A stretch of DNA of 29,038 bases from JBJYKD01 sp049310025 (lineage in GTDB: Bacteria > Bacillota > Thermosediminibacteria > Thermosediminibacterales > Tepidanaerobacteraceae). Location of the stretch: NCBI RefSeq assembly GCF_049310025.1, contig NZ_JBJYKD010000035.1, positions 1 through 29,038 of the forward strand, read 5' to 3'. A program made the translations under genes and the position numbers. Below, piece after piece: positions 1 through 9,112 of the stretch (position 1 is its first letter; each line of letters begins with the position of its first letter). The notes beneath the pieces are model-generated. The model was not told the DNA's origin. It saw nothing but the letters and a program-made list of their open reading frames with translations, and did not search any database.

Positions 1-109
1 TTCCAAAACATTCCTTATGAAATTTTCAAGGTTCGGGAAAAGAAGTAAAAAAGTAGGGTTTCTACACTAGAATCATTTATATATTTTTTTATAAGATTCG
101 ACATCATCA

Positions 110-1318
110 CTAAAAGCCTCCCGCATCAGGAGACACGGCCGCTGAATTTAAAGAACCTGACATTGTGGATGATCCGGTAGCCGCACTGCCGGAAACCGGA
201 ATATATACAACATTCTCAAGTTTTATCTTCGCAAGGTTGTAGTTGTATATAGCCTGGGATCTTTGAAGCCTGATGCGCTTTAGTGCCTCTTCCGCAGCCA
301 TTACATCAACACTGCGAACAATCCCCGCCTCGTAACTCAATTTTGCGAGGCGCAGGCTTTCTTCAGCAGCCTCGACGGATTTGTCAAGCAGCGGTATATT
401 CCCCCCGGCTACCCTTAAATCCAGCAAAATCTCCCTTACTTCAGCCTCGACCTGGCTTACCGCATCATCAAGTTTCATTCTTGCCTCTTCCAGATTGTAT
501 TCTTTTTCTTTGTATTTAAAAGTATTCGAAGGATAAACCTTGCTTATAAGGTCAAAATCCAGTTGAGCTATATCCAGATTCCACCTGGCCTGAATAATGT
601 CCATCCTGTTTTTTTGCGCATCTTCCAGCAGCTTTTTCAGGTCCGCCTCCTTATCCAGAGGCCTGTATTCAAATTCGTCCGTCAGCTCGACCGGCCTGTC
701 CATTTCTATCCCCAAAAGCCTTTTTAAATTTATATAAGCCTTCTCTTTTTCCGATTCGGCTTTCTGATAATCAGCCTGCGCTTTGGCCAGCTGGGTTTGA
801 GCGTCAAGCACATCTTTTCTGGCCACGGTGCCGGATTTGAACTTCGCCTGGGCAATCCTGAGCATTTCCTCCTGCATTTTCAGCGACTCTTCAGAAATCC
901 TGTAATTGTCATCGGCCGCCAGCGCCGCATAATAGGCGGCTTCAACACCGAACCTTACGTTCCTTATCGTCGCATCTACGCCGACTTCCGCCATCTTCAC
1001 CCCGAAATCGGCCCTCTTTTTGCCCAGTTCAAATCCGTACTTTACATCAAAATCATTCTTAACCATATCGGGCGTATTTTTATCCTTATAAACTATTTCT
1101 TTCTTTGCAAGATTAGCTTTCTCTAAAGCAAGCTTTGACAGATGTATCTGCGGATTATTATTTTCCGCCATCCTTATCGCATCGGCAAGGGATAATTTCA
1201 AGACTCCGGTTTCTTTTTCCTTCAGGCCGTCAACCGCATACGCAAAACCGCCGGCAATCACCGCGCAAGCCAGGATGACCGCCACGAAAAACCCTTTCAG
1301 TCGAAAATCGTAAAACAT
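110..1318 (-). CDS. TolC-family efflux protein, apparently without beta-barrel strands
   Basis: A 402-residue secreted protein, last gene of the RND operon. Residues 1-28 form a signal peptide ending AYA. The body has the two-fold repeat of outer-membrane efflux proteins: long alpha-helical stretches at about 41-76, 103-200, 225-257 and 277-370, with the matching motifs AKFKSGTVARKDV (158-170) and LSYEAGIVRSVDV (327-339). In Gram-negative TolC each repeat carries a pair of beta-strands that builds the outer-membrane barrel; here the corresponding segments (about 77-102 and 258-276) are short, charged and show little amphipathic strand pattern. It may form only the helical tunnel. The start has an ideal AAAGGAGG seven bases upstream of ATG. 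The preceding pump gene ends 61 bp upstream. The family is secure; the absence of a barrel is inference. Confidence 0.85.
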   Translation of the reverse strand: MFYDFRLKGFFVAVILACAVIAGGFAYAVDGLKEKETGVLKLSLADAIRMAENNNPQIHLSKLALEKANLAKKEIVYKDKNTPDMVKNDFDVKYGFELGKKRADFGVKMAEVGVDATIRNVRFGVEAAYYAALAADDNYRISEESLKMQEEMLRIAQAKFKSGTVARKDVLDAQTQLAKAQADYQKAESEKEKAYINLKRLLGIEMDRPVELTDEFEYRPLDKEADLKKLLEDAQKNRMDIIQARWNLDIAQLDFDLISKVYPSNTFKYKEKEYNLEEARMKLDDAVSQVEAEVREILLDLRVAGGNIPLLDKSVEAAEESLRLAKLSYEAGIVRSVDVMAAEEALKRIRLQRSQAIYNYNLAKIKLENVVYIPVSGSAATGSSTMSGSLNSAAVSPDAGGF

Positions 1319-1379
1319 CTTTTACCTCCTTTTTGAGCCGTGACACTGATTCGCCTTTTCTACCAGGACAATATTTTGC

Positions 1380-4300
1380 TTATTTGCCCGTAGGCTCCAT
1401 CGAAATCCGGGTCCTTCTTATTCTTTTCCTGAATCCAGCCCATATTTTTCCAATATCTTCCATAATTGTATAAACCACCGGTATTACCACAAGCGTGAGG
1501 AGTGTCGAAATTGTAAGCCCTCCGATAACGGCAGTGGCCATCGGAGCCCTCATCTCCCCTCCTTCGCCGAGGCCCAGCGCCAGAGGGAGAAGGCCCAAAA
1601 TCGTGGTCAGTGCAGTCATCAATATGGGTCTAAGCCTTACAGGCCCCGCTTTTATAATTGCTTCCGTGCGGCTCATGCCTTTATGCCTCAACTGATTTAT
1701 ATAATCTACCAGTACAATGGCGTTGTTAACCACAATCCCGGCCAGCATGATTACTCCAATAAACGCCGGCATGTTGAAATGTCTTGCCGTAACAAGCAGG
1801 GCAAAAACCACGCCAATAAGGGCTAAAGGCACGGTAAACATTATCACAAACGGCTGTACAAGAGACTCGAACTGAGCCGCCATGACCATATACACCAGTA
1901 TTACGGCCAGAATGAAAGCCAGCATCAGGTCTCTGAAAGCCTCTACCATCTGCTCCTGCTCGCCTCCCATTTTTATGCTGTATCCTTGCGGGAGTTTTAT
2001 CCCCTCAAGCCTCCTCTGTATTTCCCTGTTGACCGTTCCCACCGCTCTTCCCACAACTTCACCGGTGACCGTCACAGCTCGCGTCTGATCATCTCTATTT
2101 ATTGTTACAGGTCCGGTACTTTTCTCAACCGCTGCTACGTCGGCAAGAGTAATCAGTGCTCCGGAAGGACTCGGTATCGATATGCTTTTTACTTTTTCCA
2201 CCTGGTCGACAAGGTTTTCTTCAGCCTTGATGACCACATCTATTTCATCGCCGCCCACTTTTAATTTTGTGGCAGTACTGCCTGCTACAGCAGAGTTTAC
2301 GGCCCTGGCAATCTGAGCGCCGGAAAGGCCGTACAGAGTGGCCTTTTCCCTGTCTATACTGATTACCAGTTCCGGTCTCCCGCGCTCCAGGCTGCTTTCA
2401 ACTTCCCTGGTGCCGGGGACCGATTTCACGATATCCGCGACCTTTGCGGATATCTCTTTTAATCTATCAAAGTCATCGCCTTTTATTTCAATGGAGATCG
2501 GCTTTAACAGTCCGCTTCCTCCGAAGTCTATAGCACTTGTGGCTCTAACCTTCACCTCCGCTCCGGCCATACTCTGCGCAATTTTCCTAATTTCCTCGGC
2601 TACCTCCTGGGAACTGCGCTTCCTTTCCGCCATCGGCACGAGTTTGACTGTAACGCTTGCCATATTGGACTGGCCGCTTTCTCCGCCAATATTCGATGTC
2701 GAGGTCCCCACATTCGCCATAATACCCTGGACCTCACGTATACTCTTTATCCTGTCTTCCAGCCGGGCGACATACGCGTCGGTGGTATCCAGATTTGTCC
2801 CATCAGGCATTTTTACCGTGATATCTATGGTTCCCGAATCCGACTGAGGTAGAAACTCCGTGCCCACCAGCGGCAAAAGAGCCATGCTAAAGACGAATAA
2901 AACAAGCGACACCAGCACGACCGTTTTTCTATGGGATAAAGCCCACTTTAGAAGGCTTCCATACTGCTGTTCCAGCTTTTCATAAAACCCGGCGAAGGCG
3001 TCAAGGGGTCTTGATAAAATCCGCTTTATTCCAGAATCTTGCTTTGCGGCAGTCCGGCCGGGGTTTTCTGGAAGTGCCATAAGCCTGGAAGAAAAGAGCG
3101 GTACTATGGTTAATGAGACTATCAGGGATGATAGAAGGGAAAAGGTCACCGTCAGGGCCAGTTCTTTAAAAAACTGCGCCGTAATGCCCTGGACGAATAC
3201 AATCGGCAGGAACACCGCCACCGTGGTCAGTGTGGAGGTGGTCACCGCCATGGCAACCTCGTTGCTGCCTGATACGGAAGCTTCCAGCGCCCCTTCGCCC
3301 TCCTGCCTGTGCCGGAATATGTTTTCGAGCACCACTATTGAATTGTCCACAAGCATGCCTACCCCCAGCGCCAGGCCCCCGAGTGACATGATGTTCAACG
3401 TGAGATGGTTGAAATAAACGAGAATAAATGTCGATATTATGGAAATGGGGATCGACAGGGCTATAATTACCGTGCTCCTTAAATTCCTGAGGAACAGGTA
3501 TATTATCAGTACTGCCAGGAGGCCGCCCGTAACCGCATTGTTTGCAACATTTCCTATGGCTTTTTTAATAAAGTCCGACTGATCCATGATGGGTTCGTAA
3601 GATATATCGGCCGGGATTTCGCGCTTTATCTTTTCCATTTCCGCTTTTACTCTGTCGGCTACCTGAACGGTATTATAGTTGCTCTGTTTTCTTATCATTA
3701 ATGCAATGCTGGGTTTTCCGTTATACCGCGATATAGTGGATGCATCCTTATACGTATCTTCAACCCTGGCTATATCACCTAAAGAAACGCTTCCACCCTG
3801 AGGCAGCGGAATTGGAAGTTCTTTAATTTCGCTCAGGTCTTTAAATTCGGCTGCCGTCCGGATTATATATTCCTTTTTACCCTGATTTACCGTACCCCCG
3901 GGCAGGTTCATATTTTCCGCTTTTAATTTCGCTGCAATCTGATCAATATTGAGGCCGTAAAACGACAGTTTGTCCGGGTCGACCCTTATTTCGATCTGCC
4001 TCTCCAGGCCTCCTATAATATCGACCGAAGCCACGCCTTCCAGGCGCAGGAGACGATTTTTTATAACCTTATCAGCAATATTTTTGAGCTGAACAGTATC
4101 GTTTGTGCCGTACAACGCCATTACCATTACAGGCATCATAGACGGGTCGAATTTGATAACCATGGGGGATTTTACGCCATCCGGCAGGAAAGGCTTAATA
4201 AAGTCCACCTGCTCCCTCATATCAAGAGCCGCCACATCCATGTCGGTGCCCCAATTAAACTCTACTATAATTGTAGAATTCCCTTCGCTGCTATAAGACT

Positions 4301-4541
4301 GGATATTTTTAACATTGCTGATGGTCGAAAGAGCCTGTTCAAGTGGTTCCGTTATCATATTTTCTACTTCCTGGGGCGATGCGCCCTCGTACTGAGTTAT
4401 AACAACAGCCCCCGGAAATACAAAGTCCGGCAAAAGATCTATCCCCAGCCTGGTAAAAGATATGAATCCCAGGACCAGCACAATGGCGATGACCATCAGC
4501 ATGGTCACGGGACGCTTAATAGAAAACCCCGCAAGGCTCAT
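1380..4541 (-). CDS. RND-family efflux pump, SwrC/AcrB-like inner-membrane transporter
   Basis: A 1053-residue proton-driven multidrug or metabolite exporter of the RND superfamily, of the usual length. The N-terminus has the family start (FSIKRPVTMLM) and TM1, followed by a large extracytoplasmic loop, TM2-6 (about 335-490), a second loop and TM8-12 (about 870-1040). The TM4 motif is GMLVDNSIVVLEN with D399-N400, where AcrB has a double Asp. The TM10 motif is GIVVNNAIVLVDY with N939-N940 and no lysine at the AcrB Lys940 position. That single-Asp, no-Lys pattern is common in Firmicute SwrC-type and related pumps. The start codon overlaps the adaptor's stop by 4 bp (ATGA), showing translational coupling. 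The substrate cannot be read from the sequence. Confidence 0.95.
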   Translation of the reverse strand: MSLAGFSIKRPVTMLMVIAIVLVLGFISFTRLGIDLLPDFVFPGAVVITQYEGASPQEVENMITEPLEQALSTISNVKNIQSYSSEGNSTIIVEFNWGTDMDVAALDMREQVDFIKPFLPDGVKSPMVIKFDPSMMPVMVMALYGTNDTVQLKNIADKVIKNRLLRLEGVASVDIIGGLERQIEIRVDPDKLSFYGLNIDQIAAKLKAENMNLPGGTVNQGKKEYIIRTAAEFKDLSEIKELPIPLPQGGSVSLGDIARVEDTYKDASTISRYNGKPSIALMIRKQSNYNTVQVADRVKAEMEKIKREIPADISYEPIMDQSDFIKKAIGNVANNAVTGGLLAVLIIYLFLRNLRSTVIIALSIPISIISTFILVYFNHLTLNIMSLGGLALGVGMLVDNSIVVLENIFRHRQEGEGALEASVSGSNEVAMAVTTSTLTTVAVFLPIVFVQGITAQFFKELALTVTFSLLSSLIVSLTIVPLFSSRLMALPENPGRTAAKQDSGIKRILSRPLDAFAGFYEKLEQQYGSLLKWALSHRKTVVLVSLVLFVFSMALLPLVGTEFLPQSDSGTIDITVKMPDGTNLDTTDAYVARLEDRIKSIREVQGIMANVGTSTSNIGGESGQSNMASVTVKLVPMAERKRSSQEVAEEIRKIAQSMAGAEVKVRATSAIDFGGSGLLKPISIEIKGDDFDRLKEISAKVADIVKSVPGTREVESSLERGRPELVISIDREKATLYGLSGAQIARAVNSAVAGSTATKLKVGGDEIDVVIKAEENLVDQVEKVKSISIPSPSGALITLADVAAVEKSTGPVTINRDDQTRAVTVTGEVVGRAVGTVNREIQRRLEGIKLPQGYSIKMGGEQEQMVEAFRDLMLAFILAVILVYMVMAAQFESLVQPFVIMFTVPLALIGVVFALLVTARHFNMPAFIGVIMLAGIVVNNAIVLVDYINQLRHKGMSRTEAIIKAGPVRLRPILMTALTTILGLLPLALGLGEGGEMRAPMATAVIGGLTISTLLTLVVIPVVYTIMEDIGKIWAGFRKRIRRTRISMEPTGK

Positions 4542-5794
4542 TTTGAATCACCCCGGCCTTCCACCGTGACTTTTGTGCCGTCTTCCAGTAAATCCTGCCC
4601 TTCGACTATTAGTTGTTTGCCGGGCATAAGGCCATTTTTAATCACTATCTTACCCTGAGATGAGGGGCCGGTTACCACTTTTTGAACTCGCGCCCTTCCG
4701 GCTTCATTTATATAAACTATCTTTGTTCCGTCATAATCCACCACCGCTTCTTCGGGCACGGTCACCACCTGCGGATGCAGTGCGACTACTAATCTTACCC
4801 TTGCAAACATGCCGGATTTTAAAAGGCCTTTTTCATTGGGCACTAGTATCTTTACAGGGTAGACTTGAGTCTTTGGATCTTTAAAGGGGCTTATGCTTAC
4901 AATTCTGCCCTTTATGCCTGAAATACCCGCTGAATCCACTGAAACTTCCGCTTCCTGCCCCACTTTCAGAGCGTTTACCCTTTCTTCGGTTACATTTATT
5001 ACGATTTCAGCGCTTTTTAAGTTACCTACGGTCGCTACCGGCAGGCCGGCGCTGATTAACTGCCCAACCTTTACGTTAATGAACCCTACGGTTCCGTCAA
5101 TGGGAGATGTAATAAGGGTGTTTTGAATTGCCACCTGCGCAGCCGAGAGTGCGGCTTCAGATTGTCTGACCTGGGCTTCGGCCGCGGCGACGCTTTCGGG
5201 AGCCGTCTTTTCCCGGGTAATAGCAAGTTGCGTCCTTGCAGATTCGTACTGTTCCTTTGCCACATTGTACTGGAGTTCCGCGGTTTCAAACTGTTGCTTT
5301 GAAATTGCTCCGTCTTCCAGGAGGGTCTTCATGCGGTCGTAATTTTGTTTTGCATTTTTAAAATTGGCTTCGGCCTGATTGTATGCCGATTGAAGCTGTG
5401 CAATCTGCTGGGGAAGCTGGCCGTTTTTCAGGCTGTTAAGGTGGGCAACAGCCGCATCATATCCGGCCTTTGCCTGATTCAGCTGGGCCAGCACATCCGT
5501 TTGCTCGAGTTTTATCAGAACCTGGCCTGCCTTAACTTCGTCGCCTTCTTTGACGAGGATCTTTTCCACCCTGCCGCTCATCTTGGCAGACAGGCTTACC
5601 TCATCAGCGGCAGCCACCTTTCCGGGGAAGGACTGGTATTCGGCAAGGTCTTCTTTTTGTGAATAAGCGACCTTTACGGTTACCGTTTTTTCAGGTTGTG
5701 AAATATCCGCAGCTTTTTTGCCACATCCTGAAAATACCACTGTAAAAATCATCAACAATATCAAGTATAAAGATTTAAAGCATTTTGTCTTCAT
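4538..5794 (-). CDS. RND efflux periplasmic adaptor (membrane-fusion lipoprotein)
   Basis: First gene of the tripartite efflux operon; it bridges the pump and the TolC-like protein. I place the start at the ATG at 5794 because GGGAGGC lies just upstream and the N-terminus then becomes a clean lipoprotein signal with lipobox FSGC (lipid-modified Cys24). An in-frame ATG at 5923 would lie upstream of the promoter. After the signal come a biotinyl/lipoyl-like half (EGDEVKAGQVLIKLEQ), a long coiled-coil hairpin rich in Gln and Ala, the second lipoyl half (ITSPIDGTVGFINVKVGQ), a beta-barrel domain and a membrane-proximal domain. This is a standard HlyD/AcrA architecture. The operon is controlled by the promoter and TetR-type operator at 5851-5902. 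Confidence 0.92.
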   Translation of the reverse strand: MKTKCFKSLYLILLMIFTVVFSGCGKKAADISQPEKTVTVKVAYSQKEDLAEYQSFPGKVAAADEVSLSAKMSGRVEKILVKEGDEVKAGQVLIKLEQTDVLAQLNQAKAGYDAAVAHLNSLKNGQLPQQIAQLQSAYNQAEANFKNAKQNYDRMKTLLEDGAISKQQFETAELQYNVAKEQYESARTQLAITREKTAPESVAAAEAQVRQSEAALSAAQVAIQNTLITSPIDGTVGFINVKVGQLISAGLPVATVGNLKSAEIVINVTEERVNALKVGQEAEVSVDSAGISGIKGRIVSISPFKDPKTQVYPVKILVPNEKGLLKSGMFARVRLVVALHPQVVTVPEEAVVDYDGTKIVYINEAGRARVQKVVTGPSSQGKIVIKNGLMPGKQLIVEGQDLLEDGTKVTVEGRGDSK

Positions 5795-5850
5795 GATCAC
5801 TGCCTCCCGTAACCCGGCTTTCTCAGTCTGTCCGTGCCGTGCGGTTTTTG

Positions 5851-5902
5851 ACCGACCGGTCGGTTTTAGATTGATTATATTATTTTTGTATATCAACGTC
5901 AA
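5851..5902 (-). promoter_or_regulatory. Sigma-A promoter with TetR-type operator for the RND operon
   Basis: Read on the minus strand, -35 TTGACG (5902-5897) and -10 TATAAT (5879-5874) are separated by exactly 17 bp. Immediately downstream, 5851-5864 is the perfect 14-bp palindrome ACCGACCGGTCGGT, covering about +3 to +16. ACCGAC...GTCGGT palindromes are typical operators of TetR/AcrR-family repressors of efflux genes, so occupancy should block transcription. No TetR gene is present in this window. The promoter starts just after the stop codon of the DedA-PAP2 gene, so the RND operon is a separate unit. Confidence 0.85.
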
Positions 5903-5919
5903 GATAAGCAATTTCCGGT

Positions 5920-7209
5920 TCACAATCCGTAGTATTCCAGCGCTTTAGTGGCTACAATGCAGCTTACAAGCCAGACCCCGCCGATTAAAAATCCCGCCAG
6001 CACATCGCTGGGGTAACTTATCCCGGCGTAAACCCGGCTCATACCCACCAGTAATATAAATATGAACCAGAGAATCGCAATTATAATCTTTGACCACCTT
6101 TTTATTTTTCTTGCCGTCAAAAATACCAGGTAACCCGAAAAAGCCGTAACAAGCAATGTCAGCCCGCTTGGAAAACTGTAAATCAGAAAGTCAGGCACGT
6201 AAACCCCAGGAGAAATCCGGGGCCTTTGAATGATGGATTTTAACATCCATTGAACCGCAAAGCTTCCTGCAAAGGCAACAAAAGTCACAAACGGGTACCT
6301 GGCTTTACCGTATAGAACATACGAACACATAAGACCCGCCGCAAAAAACATTAATAAAAAAGCAGGCTCCTGCAGCATATTGACGGCCTTCACCGCATAA
6401 TCCAGGTAGGGATTTTTAATGGCATTTATCGAATTAATAATGCCGAGGTCTACCCCCGTAAGTTCTTTTTCCAAAAGCTCAGTAGTCAGTTTTAAAAATA
6501 GCATGCCCAGCGTTCCCGCAACGCTGAGGCCCCCCAGCAGGTATATACCGAATTCCCCGTAGCGAGCCAAAAATTTTTCCAGCGCATTTTTCAGGAAGAC
6601 GTACGCAGGAATTTTACTTGCTTGAAACTGTAAGGATATGCGGCTCCTCTTGAGGACTAAATAAATTCCCAAAGCTGCGGCCGCCAGTAAAAAGGACCCC
6701 GGGCCGAGTAATCTATCTATATATACGACAGCTTTTTCCCCCATCGCCATGACAACGGCGCCTTCCAAGAAGAATCTCGCACTTCTACTTAACAGGGCGG
6801 CTATAAAAAATGTGAACAGCCTCATGTGAAAAACGCCGGATGCTATGGTAAAAACTTTATACGGTATGGGGGTGAAACCGGCTACGGCCACCGCCCAGGC
6901 ACCATAGCGCAAAAACATGTCCTCTATCCTGTAAAAATTTTTGCCTTTAACGAATCGTGAAAGCACTGGCCTTCCGGCCCTGACGCCGATGAAGTAACCA
7001 AAGACGCCTCCCAGCGTAGAGGCTATGGAAGTAATGGCGGCATAGTAAAGGGCCTTTGCCGGCGAGACCACGGCCAGAGGTATTAAAACCACGTCAGGGG
7101 GTATGGGGAAAAAAGAGGCTTCTGAAAAGGCCAGGATAAACAATCCAAGGGAACCGTTTTGCAAAAAGAAATCCTTTGTCTTTGCAATAAAATCAAAAAA
7201 GCCGCTCAT
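5920..7209 (-). CDS. DedA (YqaA-type VTT) - PAP2 fusion membrane protein with degenerate PAP2 site
   Basis: 429 residues, highly hydrophobic. Residues 1 to about 190 form a DedA/SNARE-associated (VTT) domain of the YqaA-like subfamily, with the re-entrant motif FTPIPYKVFTIASGV and a following RSARFF. DedA proteins are linked to lipid-carrier (undecaprenyl phosphate) translocation and membrane homeostasis. Residues about 225-429 form a PAP2 domain: K324-x4-R329-P-R331 (C1), SFPSG at 345-349 (C2) and SR...SD at 391-402 (C3). The C2 His is Leu350 (PSGL) and the C3 nucleophile His is Ser398 (SRVYAGISYPSD); I checked both codons. The phosphatase is therefore probably inactive or repurposed. It lies 46 bp after tupC in the same direction; its ribosome site is weak. 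Confidence 0.88.
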   Translation of the reverse strand: MSGFFDFIAKTKDFFLQNGSLGLFILAFSEASFFPIPPDVVLIPLAVVSPAKALYYAAITSIASTLGGVFGYFIGVRAGRPVLSRFVKGKNFYRIEDMFLRYGAWAVAVAGFTPIPYKVFTIASGVFHMRLFTFFIAALLSRSARFFLEGAVVMAMGEKAVVYIDRLLGPGSFLLAAAALGIYLVLKRSRISLQFQASKIPAYVFLKNALEKFLARYGEFGIYLLGGLSVAGTLGMLFLKLTTELLEKELTGVDLGIINSINAIKNPYLDYAVKAVNMLQEPAFLLMFFAAGLMCSYVLYGKARYPFVTFVAFAGSFAVQWMLKSIIQRPRISPGVYVPDFLIYSFPSGLTLLVTAFSGYLVFLTARKIKRWSKIIIAILWFIFILLVGMSRVYAGISYPSDVLAGFLIGGVWLVSCIVATKALEYYGL

Positions 7210-7255
7210 AATCCGTCACCACTCTACATAATTTTTACATCAGAAATCCGTTCTT

Positions 7256-8386
7256 TCATTTAACCAGTATGCAGGGAGCATCGGCAAGGAATGCCACTTC
7301 CACCAGATCCCCCGTTTTTAGCCCCCCCGAAAGCTGCGAAGGAACTGAAGCATTTACCGTAATGCCGCAATCAACCGTAATTTTAAAAGCATTTCCGAAG
7401 GAAAACATGGATGTGATAAATCCCTTCCAGCAGTTGATAATAGATTCATTGCCGTGCGAAGTAAATCCTTCAGTAAACTCTTTATGCATATCAGGAACGC
7501 CGGGCGGCGACAGGTTAATTTTTTCGGACCGGATGGCGATTTTGACTTTTTGACCCGTGGATAGTTTTAAGTTCTCCGGCAAAGCCTCTTTTTTCACCGT
7601 TATCCTCTTGCCCGTAAGCTCCACCAGGAAATAATCCCCCCTGTCCTCCAAAATCCTGCCGTCCCATATATTCTCCATGCCCACAAATCTGGCCAATTCC
7701 TGAGTGGCAGGGCGTTCAATAATCTGCCGGGCGTCTCCTTCCTGAACAGGGCGCCCTTCCATTATGGCCATTGCCCTGTCCGCCAGGAAAGCCACTTCCC
7801 TGAAATCATGGCTCACGAAAAAAGCGGCGGTGCCGGTGGAACGGAGCACCTCCGACAGCTCCAGCAGCAGATTTTCCCGAGTGGGGGCGTCCAGGTTGGC
7901 AAAGGGCTCGTCTAAAAACAGCACCTCCGGTTCCAGTGCGAGGGCCCGGGCCAGGCTCACCCGCTGGGCTTCCCCGCCGGAAAGGGCCTTTGCCCACATT
8001 CCCGCAAGATGATCCACTTTAAACCTTTGCATCCAGAAATCCGCTTTTTTCCCCGCCGAAAGGGAATCCATGCCCCGAATCCTGAGGCCGGCGGTCACGT
8101 TCTCCTTCACAGTGGCGTCCAAAAGAAGCGGCTCCTGGAATACCACCGCCATTTTCCGGCGGATTTTTATTCTGTCTCGCGCCTCAACCCTTTTTCCCCT
8201 GAAGCTTACATAGCCGTCCTGAGGCGCCTGCAGCAGCGCCAGCACTCTCAAAAGAGTACTCTTGCCGGAACCGTTGGGGCCTATGACGGCAAAAACGCCG
8301 CCTTCCGGAATTCCAACCTTTTCCACTTCTAAAATGCTGCGCCCTCCCGCCTTTACCGCGATGTCACGCCCCTCAATAATATACAT
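7256..8386 (-). CDS. tupC: Tungstate ABC transporter ATP-binding protein
   Basis: A 376-residue ATPase that powers tungstate uptake with TupA and TupB. Visible motifs: Walker A GPNGSGKST (36-44), Q-loop VVFQEP (81-86), signature LSGGEAQR (135-142), Walker B LFLDEP (156-161) and switch VSHD. The C-terminal ~130 residues resemble the TOBE-type oxyanion/regulatory region of ModC-like ATPases (GQKVKIAIRSEKINLSPPG). GGAGGT lies six bases before ATG. The start overlaps the 3' end of tupB by 14 bp, so translation is coupled. The tungstate assignment rests on the adjacent TupA and TupB. Confidence 0.92.
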   Translation of the reverse strand: MYIIEGRDIAVKAGGRSILEVEKVGIPEGGVFAVIGPNGSGKSTLLRVLALLQAPQDGYVSFRGKRVEARDRIKIRRKMAVVFQEPLLLDATVKENVTAGLRIRGMDSLSAGKKADFWMQRFKVDHLAGMWAKALSGGEAQRVSLARALALEPEVLFLDEPFANLDAPTRENLLLELSEVLRSTGTAAFFVSHDFREVAFLADRAMAIMEGRPVQEGDARQIIERPATQELARFVGMENIWDGRILEDRGDYFLVELTGKRITVKKEALPENLKLSTGQKVKIAIRSEKINLSPPGVPDMHKEFTEGFTSHGNESIINCWKGFITSMFSFGNAFKITVDCGITVNASVPSQLSGGLKTGDLVEVAFLADAPCILVK

Positions 8387-9080
8387 TCCTGTACCTCCGC
8401 TGCTGGATAAGTGTCAACCACATTGTAGCACTATATGAAAGCAACATCAAGATAAAACTCAATGCCAGGGCGGTGTCGAAATTCCCCTTGCTGGTCTCCA
8501 GCACTATGGCCGTTGTGAGGACGCGCGTGTATCCCTGAATATTGCCACCCACCATCATCGATGCTCCAACTTCCGATATGGCTCCCCCAAACCCGGCCAT
8601 CACCGCCGCCATAAGGGAATAGCGTGCTTCTCTCAACATCAAAAAAAGCATCTGCAGGGGGGTGGCTCCGAGGGCCATTATCTGCCATTTCAGCTTCCTG
8701 TCAACCTGCTGCAGTGCCGCCGTGGCGAGAGCCAGGATTATGGGCGTGGATATGAGTGTCTGGGCTATAACTATCGCAGCGGGGGTATAAATCAACCTCA
8801 ACCTTCCCAAAGGACCGCTTCGCCACAGCATGAGGCTCACCCAGAGGCCGACCACCGTGGGGGGGAGCCCCATGCCCAGATTGGCGAGGCTAATGATGAG
8901 TCTCCTGCCTGGAAATTCCTTCCAGGCCAGCAGCAGGGCCAGGGGAAAAGAGATGAGGATGCTTATAAGAGTAGCAGTGGCGGTGATCTTAACAGTAAAA
9001 ACGGAGATCTGGAAGACTTCTCTATCCAGCGTAAAAATCAGTAAAAGACCTTTTTTCAGTCCCTCTATCACAGTATCCAT
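8373..9080 (-). CDS. tupB: Tungstate ABC transporter permease
   Basis: A 235-residue permease with five or six membrane spans, similar to TupB and ModB. It contains the cytoplasmic EAA-like coupling loop (ALGATPLQMLFLMLREAR) followed by the conserved GFGGAISEVGASMMVGGN segment typical of the tungstate/molybdate branch. I choose the ATG at 9080 because GAGGG sits six bases before it; an ATG two codons earlier (9086) directly abuts GAGGG and is less suitable. It lies between tupA and tupC. Confidence 0.92.
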   Translation of the reverse strand: MDTVIEGLKKGLLLIFTLDREVFQISVFTVKITATATLISILISFPLALLLAWKEFPGRRLIISLANLGMGLPPTVVGLWVSLMLWRSGPLGRLRLIYTPAAIVIAQTLISTPIILALATAALQQVDRKLKWQIMALGATPLQMLFLMLREARYSLMAAVMAGFGGAISEVGASMMVGGNIQGYTRVLTTAIVLETSKGNFDTALALSFILMLLSYSATMWLTLIQQRRYRNVYY

Positions 9081-9112
9081 TTCCATCCCTCATTTATAAC
9101 AAAATGTAACGG

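Noticed and set aside
1..109. Possible terminator after the TolC-like gene
   Set aside because: There is a T-rich stretch but no convincing stem before it, so I do not call it.
283..5700. Plus-strand frames of 60-170 codons across the RND operon
   Set aside because: All are opposite-strand shadows of strongly supported genes, without ribosome sites.
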